Assembly (NCBI RefSeq): GCF_002205895.1
Contig: NZ_NJDE01000011.1
Coordinates: 46,354-110,353 of the forward strand
Reading direction: 5' to 3'
DNA: 64,000 nucleotides
From: Saccharibacillus sp. O23
Lineage (GTDB): Bacteria; Bacillota; Bacilli; Paenibacillales; Paenibacillaceae
A program made the position numbers and the translations under genes. The stretch's first letter is position 1; each line of letters begins with the position of its first letter. This document shows positions 15,758 through 25,306 of the stretch, piece by piece. The notes below the pieces were generated by a model that searched no databases, was not told where the DNA came from, and was given only the letters and a program-made list of their open reading frames with translations.

Positions 15758-16959
15758 TGCGCGTTCCCTCCTTCGTTTTCGTAAGCCATGATCGATTCCA
15801 CGTCTTTGTCGCCGCGTCCGGACAAGCAGACGACAAGCAGCTTGTCCGCGCCGAGCGTCGGCGCGATCTTGCCCGCTTCGGCCAGCGCGTGCGCCGATTC
15901 CAACGCCGGAATGATCCCTTCGGTGCGGCAGAGCAGCTTCAGCGCATCCAGCGCTTCTTCGTCCGTGATCGGCCGGTATTCCGCTCTTTTGATGTCTTTG
16001 AGATACGAATGCTCCGGACCTACGCCCGGATAATCGAGTCCCGCCGAGATCGAATGGGCCGGCTGAACCTGACCGTATTCGTCCTGCAGCAGATAGCTCA
16101 TCGATCCTTGGAATACGCCTTTGGTGCCGAGCGTCATCGTGGCCGCGTGCAGCGGCGTATCGATGCCTTTGCCTGCCGCTTCGACGCCGACGAACTTCAC
16201 GTCTTGATCCTGCACGAACGGGTAAAACATGCCGATCGCGTTGCTGCCCCCGCCGACCGCCGCCACGATCGTGTCCGGCAGGCGCCCTTCGCTCTCCAGA
16301 ATCTGGCGCCGCGTCTCGTCGCCGATCACGCGCTGGAAGTTGCGGACCATCAGCGGATACGGATGCGGACCGACCGCCGAACCGAGGATGTAGAACGTGT
16401 CCTGCACGTTGCTGACCCAGTAGCGCAGCGCTTCATTGCCCGCGTCCTTCAGTGTCTTGGTTCCGGAAATGACCGGCACGACTTCCGCGCCGAGCATTTT
16501 CATCCGAAATACGTTCAACTGCTGGCGGTGCATGTCTTCTTCGCCCATGAATACTTTGCATTCCAGACCGAGCAGCGCCGCCACGGTCGCCGTCGCCACG
16601 CCGTGCTGGCCGGCTCCGGTTTCCGCGATGACTTTCTTTTTGCCCATGCGAACGGCCAGCAGGCCTTGACCCAGCGCGTTGTTGATCTTGTGCGCGCCGG
16701 TATGGTTCAAGTCTTCGCGCTTCAGGTAGATCTTCGCTCCGCCGAAATGTTCGGTCAGACGTTTGGCGTAATACAACGGCGTCTCGCGGCCGGAATACTG
16801 CTTGAGCAGATCGTTCAGTTCCGCGTTAAAAGCTTCGTCCGCCGAATAATGCAGATACGATTGTTCGAGTTCGATCAAAGCGTTCATCAGCGTCTCGGGA
16901 ACGAAGCGTCCTCCGAAATCGCCGTAGCGTCCTTTTGCGTCCGGTACTTGTTGAATCAT
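15754..16959 (-). CDS. trpB: tryptophan synthase beta subunit
   Basis: TrpB joins indole and serine to form tryptophan, using [22 protein letters not shown] carries the PLP Lys (about residue 89), [14 protein letters not shown] and [13 protein letters not shown] are the substrate and cofactor loops, and [13 protein letters not shown] is the communication region of TrpB1. Its 401 residues are typical. It overlaps both trpA and trpF by 4 nt, so translation through the operon is coupled. Confidence 0.98.
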   Translation of the reverse strand: MIQQVPDAKGRYGDFGGRFVPETLMNALIELEQSYLHYSADEAFNAELNDLLKQYSGRETPLYYAKRLTEHFGGAKIYLKREDLNHTGAHKINNALGQGLLAVRMGKKKVIAETGAGQHGVATATVAALLGLECKVFMGEEDMHRQQLNVFRMKMLGAEVVPVISGTKTLKDAGNEALRYWVSNVQDTFYILGSAVGPHPYPLMVRNFQRVIGDETRRQILESEGRLPDTIVAAVGGGSNAIGMFYPFVQDQDVKFVGVEAAGKGIDTPLHAATMTLGTKGVFQGSMSYLLQDEYGQVQPAHSISAGLDYPGVGPEHSYLKDIKRAEYRPITDEEALDALKLLCRTEGIIPALESAHALAEAGKIAPTLGADKLLVVCLSGRGDKDVESIMAYENEGGNAQ

Positions 16960-17714
16960 GATAAAGCCACCCTTTCCGCGAATAAAGTCATTTTATGAAG
17001 GTCTTTGAGTCCGTCCGTTTCGACGCCGCTCGAGACGTCGACGCCGTCCGGCGCGTATTGTCGAATCAATTCCCCGGCATTGTCCGGAGTAAGTCCGCCC
17101 GCCACGAACAGCTTCAAGCCGCGGGCGCGGGCCGCATCCCGGTAGAGCGGGATGATCTCCCAGTTGAACGTGCGGCCGGAACCGCCGCCGTAAAGCGGAT
17201 CATGCGTGTCGATCAGCAGCGCGTCGGCCGCTCCGGCGTAAGCCTCCGCGATCGCCTCCGCGCGCTCCGCATGATTCGCTTGAAGATCGCCGCCGCTGTC
17301 GGCGTCAAGGCCGGAACCGTCTTCGCGGATCGAAGACGCTTTGAACACCCGCACCCCGAAACGTTCGCGGACCGCCCGGCAGAATTCCGGGCTTTCTTGG
17401 CCGTGCAGCTGCACGACGTCCAGCGGGGCGGCCGCAAGGGCGCGGTCCAGTTCGTCCATCGTCGGATCGACGAACACGCCGACGACCTGCGGCTTTGCCG
17501 ACGACCTTTGCGGCGCGGAGCCGCCGTCGGCCGTTTCGGGTTCCGAAGCCGCAGCCCGTAAGCCGCGAAGCTCGGCGATCAAAGCTCCCGCCTCCTCCGG
17601 TTCTACGCGGCGTTTGCTGGGCGCGAACACCAGGCCGATATAATCGACCCGAAGTTCCGCCGCCCGGCGCAGCGCTTCGGGCGTCGTGATGCCGCAGATC
17701 TTGGCCTGCGTCAT
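16956..17714 (-). CDS. trpF: phosphoribosylanthranilate isomerase
   Basis: TrpF performs the Amadori rearrangement of phosphoribosylanthranilate. [10 protein letters not shown] at the N-terminus has the catalytic Cys, [12 protein letters not shown] and [13 protein letters not shown] carry the catalytic Asp and phosphate site. At 252 residues it is longer than the usual 205-220. Extra hydrophilic sequence appears near residues 52-75 ([19 protein letters not shown]) and near 130-145, both likely surface loops of the TIM barrel. Four-nucleotide overlaps with trpB and trpC are seen. Confidence 0.95.
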   Translation of the reverse strand: MTQAKICGITTPEALRRAAELRVDYIGLVFAPSKRRVEPEEAGALIAELRGLRAAASEPETADGGSAPQRSSAKPQVVGVFVDPTMDELDRALAAAPLDVVQLHGQESPEFCRAVRERFGVRVFKASSIREDGSGLDADSGGDLQANHAERAEAIAEAYAGAADALLIDTHDPLYGGGSGRTFNWEIIPLYRDAARARGLKLFVAGGLTPDNAGELIRQYAPDGVDVSSGVETDGLKDLHKMTLFAERVALS

Positions 17715-18538
17715 CGCGATTCCTCCGCGCGGGAAGCTCCGGCTTCCGCCGGCAGCGGCCCCATGACTTCCGCTACCGCTTCGCCGATGACCGGCCGGCG
17801 CATGAACGTCTCGCCGATCAGCACGCCGCGCGCGCCTCCCGAAGCCACGTACGCGATGTCTTCCGCCGTGCGGATGGCGCTTTCGCTGATCAGCAGCGCC
17901 TGCGCCGGCACGCGCTTCGCCAATTCGACCGTCGTCGCCAGATCCGTCTCGAACGTATGCAGGTTCCGATTGTTGACGCCGATCAATCCCCGGTCCGTCA
18001 CCTGCAGCACGTTGTCCAGTTCTTCGGCGTTATGCACTTCGATCAACGTATCCAGCCCGAGCGATTCCGCGACCTGCTTCAGCTCCCGCAGCCGCTGCGC
18101 CGGCAGGATGGCCGCGATCAGCAGAACCGCGTCCGCGCCGATCAAGCGCGCTTCGTAGATCTGCGTTTCGTCGATGACGAAATCTTTGCGCAGCAGCGGA
18201 AGTCCGACCGCCGCGCGGATATCCGTCAGATAATCCGGGCTGCCTTGGAAATAATCCCGGTCGGTCAGCACGGACAAGCAGTCCGCGCCCGCCTCTTCGT
18301 AAGCGCGGGCCAACTGCACGGGATGGAAATCTTCCCGAATGAGCCCTTTGGACGGCGAAGCCTTTTTGACTTCGGCGATCAACGCCATACCGGGCCGTTT
18401 CGGACGGCGCAGCGCCGCTTCGAAACCGAGCGTAGGCGGCATGGCCGCGATGCGGGATTCGGCTTCCGCAAGATTCAGCGTTTCTTTAAGCGTTTGAACT
18501 TCTTTTTTCTTCGTCTCTACGATTCGATCAAGATACAT
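17711..18538 (-). CDS. trpC: indole-3-glycerol phosphate synthase
   Basis: TrpC closes the indole ring of carboxyphenylamino-deoxyribulose phosphate. LIAEVKKASPSKGLI carries the catalytic Lys, LSVLTDRDYFQGS, LRKDFVIDETQIYEAR, GVNNRNL and ISESAI follow in the order expected of the barrel. Its 275 residues are near the family norm. The start codon (ATG 18538) lies 11 nt inside trpD, and its end overlaps trpF by 4 nt. Confidence 0.97.
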   Translation of the reverse strand: MYLDRIVETKKKEVQTLKETLNLAEAESRIAAMPPTLGFEAALRRPKRPGMALIAEVKKASPSKGLIREDFHPVQLARAYEEAGADCLSVLTDRDYFQGSPDYLTDIRAAVGLPLLRKDFVIDETQIYEARLIGADAVLLIAAILPAQRLRELKQVAESLGLDTLIEVHNAEELDNVLQVTDRGLIGVNNRNLHTFETDLATTVELAKRVPAQALLISESAIRTAEDIAYVASGGARGVLIGETFMRRPVIGEAVAEVMGPLPAEAGASRAEESR

Positions 18539-19616
18539 ATCCGCACTCCTCCGTTACCCGCACCAATTGTTCGAGTTTATTCAGGGCCAAGCCCGAGTCG
18601 ACGATATCCGCCGCGATCCGCACGCCTTCGGCCAAGTCGGCGGCCGTTCCCGCCGTGTAGATGCAGGCGCCCGCGTTCGCCAGCACGATGTCGCGGCGAG
18701 CGCCGCGCTCGCCCGACAGCACGCTCTGCACGATGCGCGCGTTGTCGGCCGCGTCTCCGCCGAGAATGGCTTCGATCGGATGCCGCTGAAGCCCGAGTTC
18801 TTCCGGCGCGATGTCGTACGTCCGCACGATGCCGCCTCGCAGTTCCGAGATCCGCGTCGGTCCGGAGACGCTGATCTCGTCGAGGCCGTCGAGTCCCGCG
18901 ACGACCATCGCGCGCTTCGCGCCCAGATTGCCGAGCACCGAGGCGATCTGCTCGGTGCGGCCGGCGTCGTAGAGACCGAGAACCTGACGGTCGGCGCCGG
19001 CCGGGTTGGTCAGCGGGCCCAGCAGGTTGAACACCGTGCGGACGCCCAATTCGCGGCGCGGCCCCGCCGCGTGCTTCATCGACGGGTGATACGTCTGCGC
19101 GAACAGGAAGCAGATGCCGATCCGGTCCAAGCATTCCGCCGCTTGATTGCCCGTCAAGCCGATATTGACGCCGAGCGCTTCCAGCACGTCGGCGCTTCCC
19201 GCGCGGCCGCTGGCCGAGCGGTTGCCGTGTTTGGCGACGCGGACCGAAGCGGAAGACGCGATCAGAGCGGACGCCGTCGAGATATTGAATTTATGGATGC
19301 CCGAGCCGCCCGTGCCGCAGGTGTCCAGCAGACGTTCGCGGGAAGTGCCGACGCGGCCGGAGAAGCTGCGCATCGCTTCGGCGAATCCGGTAATCTCTTC
19401 GACCGTTTCGCCTTTCATGCGCAGCGCCAGCAGGAAACCGCCGATCTGCGCGGCCGTCGCTTCGCCGCTCATGATGCTTTCCATCGCGCTTCTCGCTTGT
19501 TCGCGCGTTAGCGATACGCCTTCGGAAGCCAGCGCCAGGGCTTCTTTGACATGAAGCGCGGCTTGAGGGCGCCCCGCGGAGCCTTGATGTTCAAAAGTTT
19601 GTTCGAATGCTTGCAT
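18528..19616 (-). CDS. trpD: anthranilate phosphoribosyltransferase
   Basis: TrpD transfers phosphoribosyl from PRPP to anthranilate. The glycine-rich CGTGGSG..FNIST, KHGNRSASGRAGSADVLEALG and the metal site DEIS are all present. It is 362 residues, about 20 longer at the N-terminus than typical; ATG 19616 has AAGGAGA. It is the first gene after the trp leader: trpE is not present upstream, so anthranilate synthase must be encoded elsewhere. Confidence 0.96.
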   Translation of the reverse strand: MQAFEQTFEHQGSAGRPQAALHVKEALALASEGVSLTREQARSAMESIMSGEATAAQIGGFLLALRMKGETVEEITGFAEAMRSFSGRVGTSRERLLDTCGTGGSGIHKFNISTASALIASSASVRVAKHGNRSASGRAGSADVLEALGVNIGLTGNQAAECLDRIGICFLFAQTYHPSMKHAAGPRRELGVRTVFNLLGPLTNPAGADRQVLGLYDAGRTEQIASVLGNLGAKRAMVVAGLDGLDEISVSGPTRISELRGGIVRTYDIAPEELGLQRHPIEAILGGDAADNARIVQSVLSGERGARRDIVLANAGACIYTAGTAADLAEGVRIAADIVDSGLALNKLEQLVRVTEECGYVS

Positions 19617-19695
19617 GGATAATCTCTCCTTCGAGGTCGAATGATGTTCGAGCGCCCGAGGCTGCCTGCCGGAATTCCGCCGCGGCGAAAGGTAT

Positions 19696-19724
19696 AAAAA
19701 AAACCTCCGCTTCGCAGCAGAGGT
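19696..19724 (-). terminator. trp leader terminator (attenuator)
   Basis: An 8-bp stem (ACCTCTGC/GCGGAGGT with one G-U pair) and a six-base loop are followed by eight T residues. It lies about 80 nt before trpD, so transcription of trpDCFBA must escape it. The CTCTGCT of its 5' arm is complementary to two upstream AGCAGAG elements. Confidence 0.85.
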
Positions 19725-19987
19725 CTTTGGCCGAAACGGTCGTCGCTTGATCGCGCAATGACCGAATCCGGATTCCGAAGGATCGCATTCGTCGATGTAT
19801 AACCCGAATAAATCCGCGGACGGTCTTCCGTGAATTTACCGCTTATACGTTAACTCTGCTCAGCCTGACTCTGCTCTGTCTTGCGGCCTGCGCCGCATCG
19901 GTCCCTACGGACCCCACGATTCTCCGCAGCCGCCCGGCAACACTCCTGTTCCCGGCGCGGAAGCGCGAATCCTTAACTTTGTTCCCT
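19725..19987 (-). promoter_or_regulatory. trp leader with candidate TRAP site
   Basis: The roughly 260-nt leader includes closely spaced GAG triplets: GAG-CA-GAG at 19869-19876 and GAG-CA-GAG at 19854-19861, in register at 5-nt spacing. Further GAG/UAG triplets lie upstream. MtrB (TRAP) is encoded at 29.4 kb and is known to bind (G/U)AG repeats separated by 2-3 nt. The two AGCAGAG copies can pair with CTCTGCT of the terminator, giving an antiterminator that TRAP would block. Fewer triplets are visible than the 11 of B. subtilis. Confidence 0.55.
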
Positions 19988-20016
19988 ACTATACCCGATC
20001 GCCGGGCGGATAGCAA
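19988..20016 (-). promoter_or_regulatory. trp operon promoter
   Basis: TTGCTA (20011-20016), 17-bp spacer, TATAGT (19988-19993) on the minus strand, just after the aroH stop, giving a leader of about 360 nt before trpD. Confidence 0.6.
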
Positions 20017-20038
20017 GCGCCCGTTCCAATCGAATGGC

Positions 20039-20422
20039 TTAAATCGAGCTCGGCCGGCGGGCCAGATCCGGACGAAGCACGGTCGCGCCGCGCTGATAGA
20101 CGTGCTCGATCTCGCGTTGGCTTTTCTCCGTATTGACTTGAATCATCAACCGGATGCAGCGCGGCAGGCTGCCTTCGACCGGCACTTCCAGCGCGCACAT
20201 CAGCGGCACGAAATCCCAGCCTTGGCGCTTCCTTACGGCGACTGCCGGAAAAGCGGCGTTCAGATCGTGCGTGACCGTGATCCAGACGTTGCTGACCGTT
20301 TCCGGATCGATGCCGTTGCGTTCGATCATCTCCGCGACCAATTCTTCGGTCGCGGCATAAATCTCTTCCCGATCGTTCTGTTCGACGGTCGTCGCTCCGC
20401 GAATGCCTCGGTTGTAGATCAA
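20039..20422 (-). CDS. aroH: chorismate mutase, AroH type
   Basis: This 127-residue protein equals the B. subtilis AroH length. It has RGIRGATTVE at the N-terminus and HVYQRGATVLRPDL at the C-terminus, the trimeric chorismate mutase signature. It converts chorismate to prephenate for Tyr and Phe. The start is a TTG at 20422 behind AAAAGGGGG; no ATG is suitably placed. That TTG overlaps the aroB stop as TTGA, indicating coupling. Confidence 0.93.
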   Translation of the reverse strand: MIYNRGIRGATTVEQNDREEIYAATEELVAEMIERNGIDPETVSNVWITVTHDLNAAFPAVAVRKRQGWDFVPLMCALEVPVEGSLPRCIRLMIQVNTEKSQREIEHVYQRGATVLRPDLARRPSSI

Positions 20423-21534
20423 GATGATTCCCCCTTTTCTTTCAGCCGTTCGATGATATCGCGAACGTCGTCCGCTTCCACGTCGTTTGCGATCTCCACG
20501 CGGCCCAGCTCCGTCGGCACGATATAGACCATCTTGCCTTCCCGGAACTTCTTGTCGCGCTGCATGGCGGCCATCAACGCTTCCGTATCGATATCCTCCG
20601 GAAGCGTCACGGGCAGTTCCAGCGCCCGCAGCATCAGCATCGTCTGGCCGTACAGTCCGGTCTCGCCGCCTCGTTCTTCGCCCAGCAGCGCCGCGGCGGC
20701 CATTCCGACGGCGATCGCTTCTCCGTGCAGGAAGCGTCCGTACCCCGCCACCGCTTCGATCGCATGACCGAGGGTATGCCCGAGATTCAAGATCGCCCGC
20801 AGATCGTTCTCCCGTTCGTCGCGCGAGACGATCTGCGCTTTGATCGCGCACCCCCGCTCCAAACCGTAGATCAAAGCTTCATGTTCGAGCGCAAGCAGAT
20901 TCTCCGCATGATCTTCGCACCATTCGGCGAACCCGCGGTCCCAGATCAAACCGTGCTTGACCATCTCCGCGAGCCCCGCGCGCACTTCGCGCGGCGGAAG
21001 CGTGGACAGCGTGTCCACGTCGTAGAGCACGAGTTCCGGCTGATGGAATACGCCGATCATGTTTTTGGCGAGCGGGTGGTTGACCGCCACCTTGCCGCCT
21101 ACGCTGCTGTCATGCGCGAGAATGGTCGTCGGCACCTGCACGAAACGGATTCCGCGCATGTACGTGCCGGCGACATAACCGGCCAGATCGCCGACCACGC
21201 CGCCGCCGAGCGCCAGAATCGAGGAGGACCGGTCCAATCCGGCTTCGATCGCCTGCGTGATCAGATCGTTGTAGACCGTCAGCGATTTGGACGGTTCGCC
21301 GGCCGGAACGACCGCGCTGACGACGCGGTACCCTCCGGCGGTCAGCGCCGATTCCAACTTGCCGAGATAGAGCGGCGCCACGTTATCGTCGGTAACGATC
21401 ATCAGCGGGCTTTTGTCCGGCACTCCGGCTTCCCGCAAATACTCGGCCGCCCGATCCAGCAGGCCTCCGCCGATCACGATCGGATACGACCGTTCGCCCA
21501 GTTCGACCGTCAGCGTTCGTATCGTCGCGCCCAT
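20419..21534 (-). CDS. aroB: 3-dehydroquinate synthase
   Basis: AroB cyclises DAHP to 3-dehydroquinate, with NAD and a divalent metal. GGGVVGDLAG is the NAD loop, MKHGLI-type (MVKHGLI) and the LNLGHTLGHAIE segment carry metal and catalytic residues. The chosen ATG 21534 (371 residues, MGATIRTLTVELG) is one nucleotide past the aroC stop and preceded by GGAGAA in the aroC end; the longer frame to 21687 only reads through aroC. Confidence 0.96.
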   Translation of the reverse strand: MGATIRTLTVELGERSYPIVIGGGLLDRAAEYLREAGVPDKSPLMIVTDDNVAPLYLGKLESALTAGGYRVVSAVVPAGEPSKSLTVYNDLITQAIEAGLDRSSSILALGGGVVGDLAGYVAGTYMRGIRFVQVPTTILAHDSSVGGKVAVNHPLAKNMIGVFHQPELVLYDVDTLSTLPPREVRAGLAEMVKHGLIWDRGFAEWCEDHAENLLALEHEALIYGLERGCAIKAQIVSRDERENDLRAILNLGHTLGHAIEAVAGYGRFLHGEAIAVGMAAAALLGEERGGETGLYGQTMLMLRALELPVTLPEDIDTEALMAAMQRDKKFREGKMVYIVPTELGRVEIANDVEADDVRDIIERLKEKGESS

Positions 21535-21535
21535 C

Positions 21536-22705
21536 TTAGTAATTCTCCAATTGGCGCTTGTAGTTTTCGTAGTTCGCTTTGATCTCCTCCATGGAGTCTC
21601 CGCCGAACTTTTCCAAGAAGGCTTTGGCGACTTCCCAAGCCACGACGCTTTCCAGCACGACGCTGGCCGCCGGAACGGCGCAGGCATCGGAACGTTCCAC
21701 TTGGGCGTTGAACGGTTCCTTCGTGTCGATATCCACGCTGCGCAGCGGTTTGTACAGCGTCGGGATCGGCTTCATCACGCCGCGCACGACGATCGGCATG
21801 CCGTTGGTCATGCCGCCTTCGAAGCCGCCGAGGCGGTTCGATGCGCGCGTGTAGCCCGTTTCTTCGCTGTAGAGAATCTCGTCGTGCACCTGCGAACCGC
21901 GAAGCTGTCCGGCTTCGAAGCCGATGCCGATCTCCACGCCTTTGAACGCGTTGATCGAGACGACGGCCTGCGCGATGCGCGCGTCGAGCTTGCGGTCGTA
22001 CTGCACGTGGCTGCCGAGTCCGATCGGCACGCCTTCAACGATGCATTCGACGACCCCGCCGACCGAATCGCCTTCTTTTTTGATCAAATCGATATAAGCT
22101 TCCATCTTCTTCTCGGTTTCTTCGTCCACGACGCGCACCGAAGAAGCTTCCGTACGTTCGATCAGCTCTTCGAGCGGCAGATTGTTCGCCGGCGCTTCGA
22201 TCTCGCCGATGCGCAGCACTTGTCCGCCGATCTTGATGCCGAAGTTGGCGAGCAGTTGGCGCGCCAGAGCGCCGACGGCGACGCGAACCGCCGTTTCGCG
22301 GGCGCTGGAACGTTCCAGCACGTTGCGAAGGTCTTTCAGATCGTATTTGAGTCCGCCGTTCAGGTCGGCATGACCCGGACGCGGGCGATGCACGCGGCGT
22401 TTCTCTTCGTCGGTGCCTTCGATCGGCTCGACGTTCATGATCTTGGTCCAGTGTTTCCAGTCGTTGTTGGCGACGATCAGGGCGATCGGAGCGCCCGTCG
22501 TTTGCCCGTGGCGAACGCCGCCCACGATATCGGCGGTATCCCGCTCGATCTGCATGCGACGGCCTCGACCGTATCCCTTTTGTCTGCGCAGCAGTTGGAA
22601 ATTCAACGCCTCGAAATCGATTCGCAGATTGCTCGGCATCCCTTCGACGATCGCGGTCAACTGCGGGCCGTGGGTCTCCCCGGCGGTCAAGTAACGTAAA
22701 CTCAT
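21536..22705 (-). CDS. aroC: chorismate synthase
   Basis: AroC makes chorismate from EPSP using reduced [19 protein letters not shown] at the N-terminus, [25 protein letters not shown] and [10 protein letters not shown] match the family in order. Its 389 residues are normal. ATG 22705 follows AAAGGGGG. It is first of aroC-aroB-aroH and has its own promoter; the terminator after cheR separates it from the upstream genes. Confidence 0.97.
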   Translation of the reverse strand: MSLRYLTAGETHGPQLTAIVEGMPSNLRIDFEALNFQLLRRQKGYGRGRRMQIERDTADIVGGVRHGQTTGAPIALIVANNDWKHWTKIMNVEPIEGTDEEKRRVHRPRPGHADLNGGLKYDLKDLRNVLERSSARETAVRVAVGALARQLLANFGIKIGGQVLRIGEIEAPANNLPLEELIERTEASSVRVVDEETEKKMEAYIDLIKKEGDSVGGVVECIVEGVPIGLGSHVQYDRKLDARIAQAVVSINAFKGVEIGIGFEAGQLRGSQVHDEILYSEETGYTRASNRLGGFEGGMTNGMPIVVRGVMKPIPTLYKPLRSVDIDTKEPFNAQVERSDACAVPAASVVLESVVAWEVAKAFLEKFGGDSMEEIKANYENYKRQLENY

Positions 22706-22767
22706 GATGCGTTCCCCCTTTAAACTTTTAAACTGTAAACGGCTAAAATCCGTAAATGTCTTCGCCC

Positions 22768-22795
22768 ATTATACCATCTGCCTGCTTCTTGTCCA
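22768..22795 (-). promoter_or_regulatory. promoter of aroC-aroB-aroH
   Basis: TGGACA (22790-22795), 16-bp spacer, perfect TATAAT (22768-22773) on the minus strand, about 60 nt before aroC. Confidence 0.65.
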
Positions 22796-22862
22796 AGCAC
22801 CTTTACATTTTGCGTCAGCGTTGCCTCGGTTTTCTGATTTCTTCCTGGCTGCGACGCCGCGC

Positions 22863-22902
22863 AAAAAGCCGCCGAAACCCGCATGACGCGGGCCTCGACG
22901 GC
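22863..22902 (-). terminator. intrinsic terminator after cheR
   Basis: On the minus strand GCCGTCGAGGCCCGC pairs imperfectly with GCGGGTTTCGGCGGC and is followed by five T residues. Confidence 0.8.
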
Positions 22903-22935
22903 TTCCGAAACCGGACTTCGACCGAGTCGAAGCCT

Positions 22936-23763
22936 TTAGACTTTTCTGTAGAAGAACGTATCGCACGGCTCCAAGCCGTATTGTCCCGGCGAGAAGATCT
23001 GCTCCGTGCTGCCGACGAACAAGACGCCGCCTTTGCGCAGGCTGGACGCGAATTTATGGTAGAGAGCCGATTTGGCTTCTTCCGTAAAATAGATCATGAC
23101 GTTGCGGCATACGATCAGATCGTAACCGTCGTCGAACTTGTCGGTCAGCAGGTTCATCTTCTGGAAGTTGACGGCACGTTTGAGCTTGTCGTCTACTTTG
23201 TACATGAGGCCGTCCGCTTTGAAATACTTCTCCGCCACTTTCGGCGGCACGTCTTTGAGCGAACGCTCCAGATACTGGCCTTGTTTGGCTTTGGCCAATG
23301 CGCCTTCGTCGAGATCCGCCGCGACCAACTTCGAATCGCCCAGAATTCCGTGACCGTCGAGAACCATAGCGATCGTATACGGTTCTTCGCCGGTCGAACA
23401 GGCCGCGCTCCATACTTTCAAGCCTTTTTTGCCGCCCGCGCGCAGTTCCGGAATGATCGTATCGCGCAGGACTTCCCAACGGTTCGGGTTGCGCCAGAAT
23501 TCGGAGACGTTGATGGTCATCCGATCCAAGAATTCGTAGAACAGGTTTTTATCCTTTTTCATCGCTTCGAAGAACTGGGCGAACGTGCTGTAACCGTGTT
23601 TGCCGCGCAGCGTCGTCAAACGACGTTTCATCTGGGCTTCCTTGTATTGGGACAAATCGATTCCCGTGCTCGCATTTACGCTTTTAATAAATCCCGTGTA
23701 GTCCGGGTCGCTTCCCGGGACCGATACTTCGTCGCGTCCCGTACCGCTTCTGGTCAGATCCAT
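22936..23763 (-). CDS. cheR: chemotaxis protein methyltransferase
   Basis: CheR methylates glutamates of chemoreceptors with SAM. The N-terminal helical domain ends with [15 protein letters not shown], then the SAM-binding [16 protein letters not shown] and the [13 protein letters not shown] motif follow. Its 275 residues are typical. As in Bacillus, it stands apart from the main chemotaxis operon, between ndk (10-nt overlap) and aroC. Confidence 0.95.
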   Translation of the reverse strand: MDLTRSGTGRDEVSVPGSDPDYTGFIKSVNASTGIDLSQYKEAQMKRRLTTLRGKHGYSTFAQFFEAMKKDKNLFYEFLDRMTINVSEFWRNPNRWEVLRDTIIPELRAGGKKGLKVWSAACSTGEEPYTIAMVLDGHGILGDSKLVAADLDEGALAKAKQGQYLERSLKDVPPKVAEKYFKADGLMYKVDDKLKRAVNFQKMNLLTDKFDDGYDLIVCRNVMIYFTEEAKSALYHKFASSLRKGGVLFVGSTEQIFSPGQYGLEPCDTFFYRKV

Positions 23764-24203
23764 CGCGCCACCGCCTTATCGTAATCAAGCTGTTCCGCTT
23801 CCGTGAAGAAATTGGCGATTTCCCGTGCCGCGCTCTCCGGCCCGTCCGATCCGTGAATGAGGTTGAACGGCGTGTGAGCCGCAAAATCTCCCCGGATCGT
23901 GCCGGGCAGCGCTTCGGTGACTTTGGTCTTGCCCATGACCGTCCGCGAAAGCGCGATCACGTCGTCGCCTTCCCAGACCATCGCGAATACCGGACCGGAC
24001 GTGATGAACTCCACCAGTTCCCCGAAGAACGGTTTGCCTTCGTGCTCGGCATAATGGCGTTTCGCCTGCTCTTCGGAAATTTGCATGAATTTGCCCGCAA
24101 CCAGCTTGAAGCCTTTATCTTCAAAACGGCTGATAATCCGTCCGATCAATCCGCGTTGTACTCCGTCGGGTTTAACCATCAAAAAAGTACGTTCCATCGT
24201 CAA
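23754..24203 (-). CDS. ndk: nucleoside diphosphate kinase
   Basis: Ndk transfers the terminal phosphate of ATP to other NDPs through a phospho-His. [19 protein letters not shown] opens the protein, and [16 protein letters not shown] carries the catalytic His (about residue 117). Its 149 residues are normal. ATG 24203 has GTGGGAG. It overlaps cheR by 10 nt and follows the hepT terminator. Confidence 0.97.
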   Translation of the reverse strand: MTMERTFLMVKPDGVQRGLIGRIISRFEDKGFKLVAGKFMQISEEQAKRHYAEHEGKPFFGELVEFITSGPVFAMVWEGDDVIALSRTVMGKTKVTEALPGTIRGDFAAHTPFNLIHGSDGPESAAREIANFFTEAEQLDYDKAVARWI

Positions 24204-24296
24204 TCTCCCACTTTCGGCATATGATTTTTATCGGCTGAGTCGACTGCTTTTTATAGGTTATACGCGAAGCTGTCATAATCCTGCATGTTTTTGCAG

Positions 24297-24326
24297 AAAA
24301 AAAGGAGGATTCCTCGGAATCCTCCT
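24297..24326 (-). terminator. intrinsic terminator after hepT
   Basis: A perfect 11-bp stem (AGGAGGATTCC/GGAATCCTCCT) is followed by seven T residues on the minus strand, right after the hepT stop. Confidence 0.93.
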
Positions 24327-24331
24327 CGTTT

Positions 24332-25306
24332 TCAATACGTGCGGCGCGATACGAACAGCGCGATATCCCGCAGATGGCGGCGCGCCCGGATATCGGGAAG
24401 ACGGTCCAACGCGGCCAACGCTTTCTGCGTATACCGGTCGGCCAGTTCTTCCGCGCGCGCGACGCCCGGACTGCCGGTGATCATCGATACGGCGGCCCGC
24501 ACTTCCGTGCGGCCGTTGGCTTCGTGGATACGTCCGATTTCGCTCAAGAGCGAATCGCGCAAATTTTCTTCCTGCAAAGCATACAGCACCGGAATCGTGA
24601 TGTTTCCTTGACGGATATCGCTGCCCGGCGGCTTGCCGATTTGTTTCTCCGTTCCGCACAGATCGAGCAGATCGTCGCGGATCTGGAAAGCCATGCCGAC
24701 GTTGTACCCGTAATTGTACAGTTCGCGGGCGACTTCGACGGAAGCTCCGGCCGCAAGCGCGCCCAACTGGCAGCTCACCGCGATCAGCAGCGCCGTTTTG
24801 CGGCGAATCCGAAGCAAATACCGGCGAATGCTCTGACCCGTGTTGAAAAAGTCGCGGATCTGCTCCATCTCGCCGATCGACATCTCGACCATCGCTTTGG
24901 CCAAGATCCGGTGAATGCGCGGATCTTCCAAGCCCGCGACCATCTCCAGCGCTTTGGCATAGATATAATCGCCGGTGTACATCGCGATCCGGTTGTCCCA
25001 TTTGGCTTTGACCGTCAATTGTCCGCGGCGCGTCTGCGCGTTGTCGATCACGTCGTCATGAACGAGCGAAGCCATATGGATCAATTCGAGCGGAACGGCG
25101 ACTTTCTGCAAACGTTCCAGTTCGTAAGTGCCGAACTTCCCGCCCAGCAGCACGAAAGCCGGACGAAGACGTTTGCCCCCTGCTTTGAGCAGGTGCATGG
25201 CGGCTTCGCCGAGCGACGCGCTTTCGCTTTCGATGCAGGCATATAACGAGCGTTCGACGGCGTCCATATCTTTTTTTAACGTTCCGAAGATCTCCATTCG
25301 TTTCAT
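24332..25306 (-). CDS. hepT: heptaprenyl diphosphate synthase component 2
   Basis: HepT is the catalytic subunit of the two-part prenyl diphosphate synthase that builds the menaquinone side chain from FPP and IPP. Its Asp-rich motifs are LVHDDVIDN and FQIRDDLLD; GGKRLRP is the substrate-binding region. ATG 25306 (324 residues) overlaps the mqnA stop as ATGA; the longer frame to 25381 reads through mqnA. Its partner HepS is encoded five genes upstream in the same operon. Confidence 0.95.
   Translation of the reverse strand: MKRMEIFGTLKKDMDAVERSLYACIESESASLGEAAMHLLKAGGKRLRPAFVLLGGKFGTYELERLQKVAVPLELIHMASLVHDDVIDNAQTRRGQLTVKAKWDNRIAMYTGDYIYAKALEMVAGLEDPRIHRILAKAMVEMSIGEMEQIRDFFNTGQSIRRYLLRIRRKTALLIAVSCQLGALAAGASVEVARELYNYGYNVGMAFQIRDDLLDLCGTEKQIGKPPGSDIRQGNITIPVLYALQEENLRDSLLSEIGRIHEANGRTEVRAAVSMITGSPGVARAEELADRYTQKALAALDRLPDIRARRHLRDIALFVSRRTY

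Noticed and set aside
19725..19987. Trp T-box instead of a TRAP leader
   Set aside because: No AGGGTGG-ACCGCG T-box sequence is found; GAG repeats and the mtrB gene fit TRAP better.
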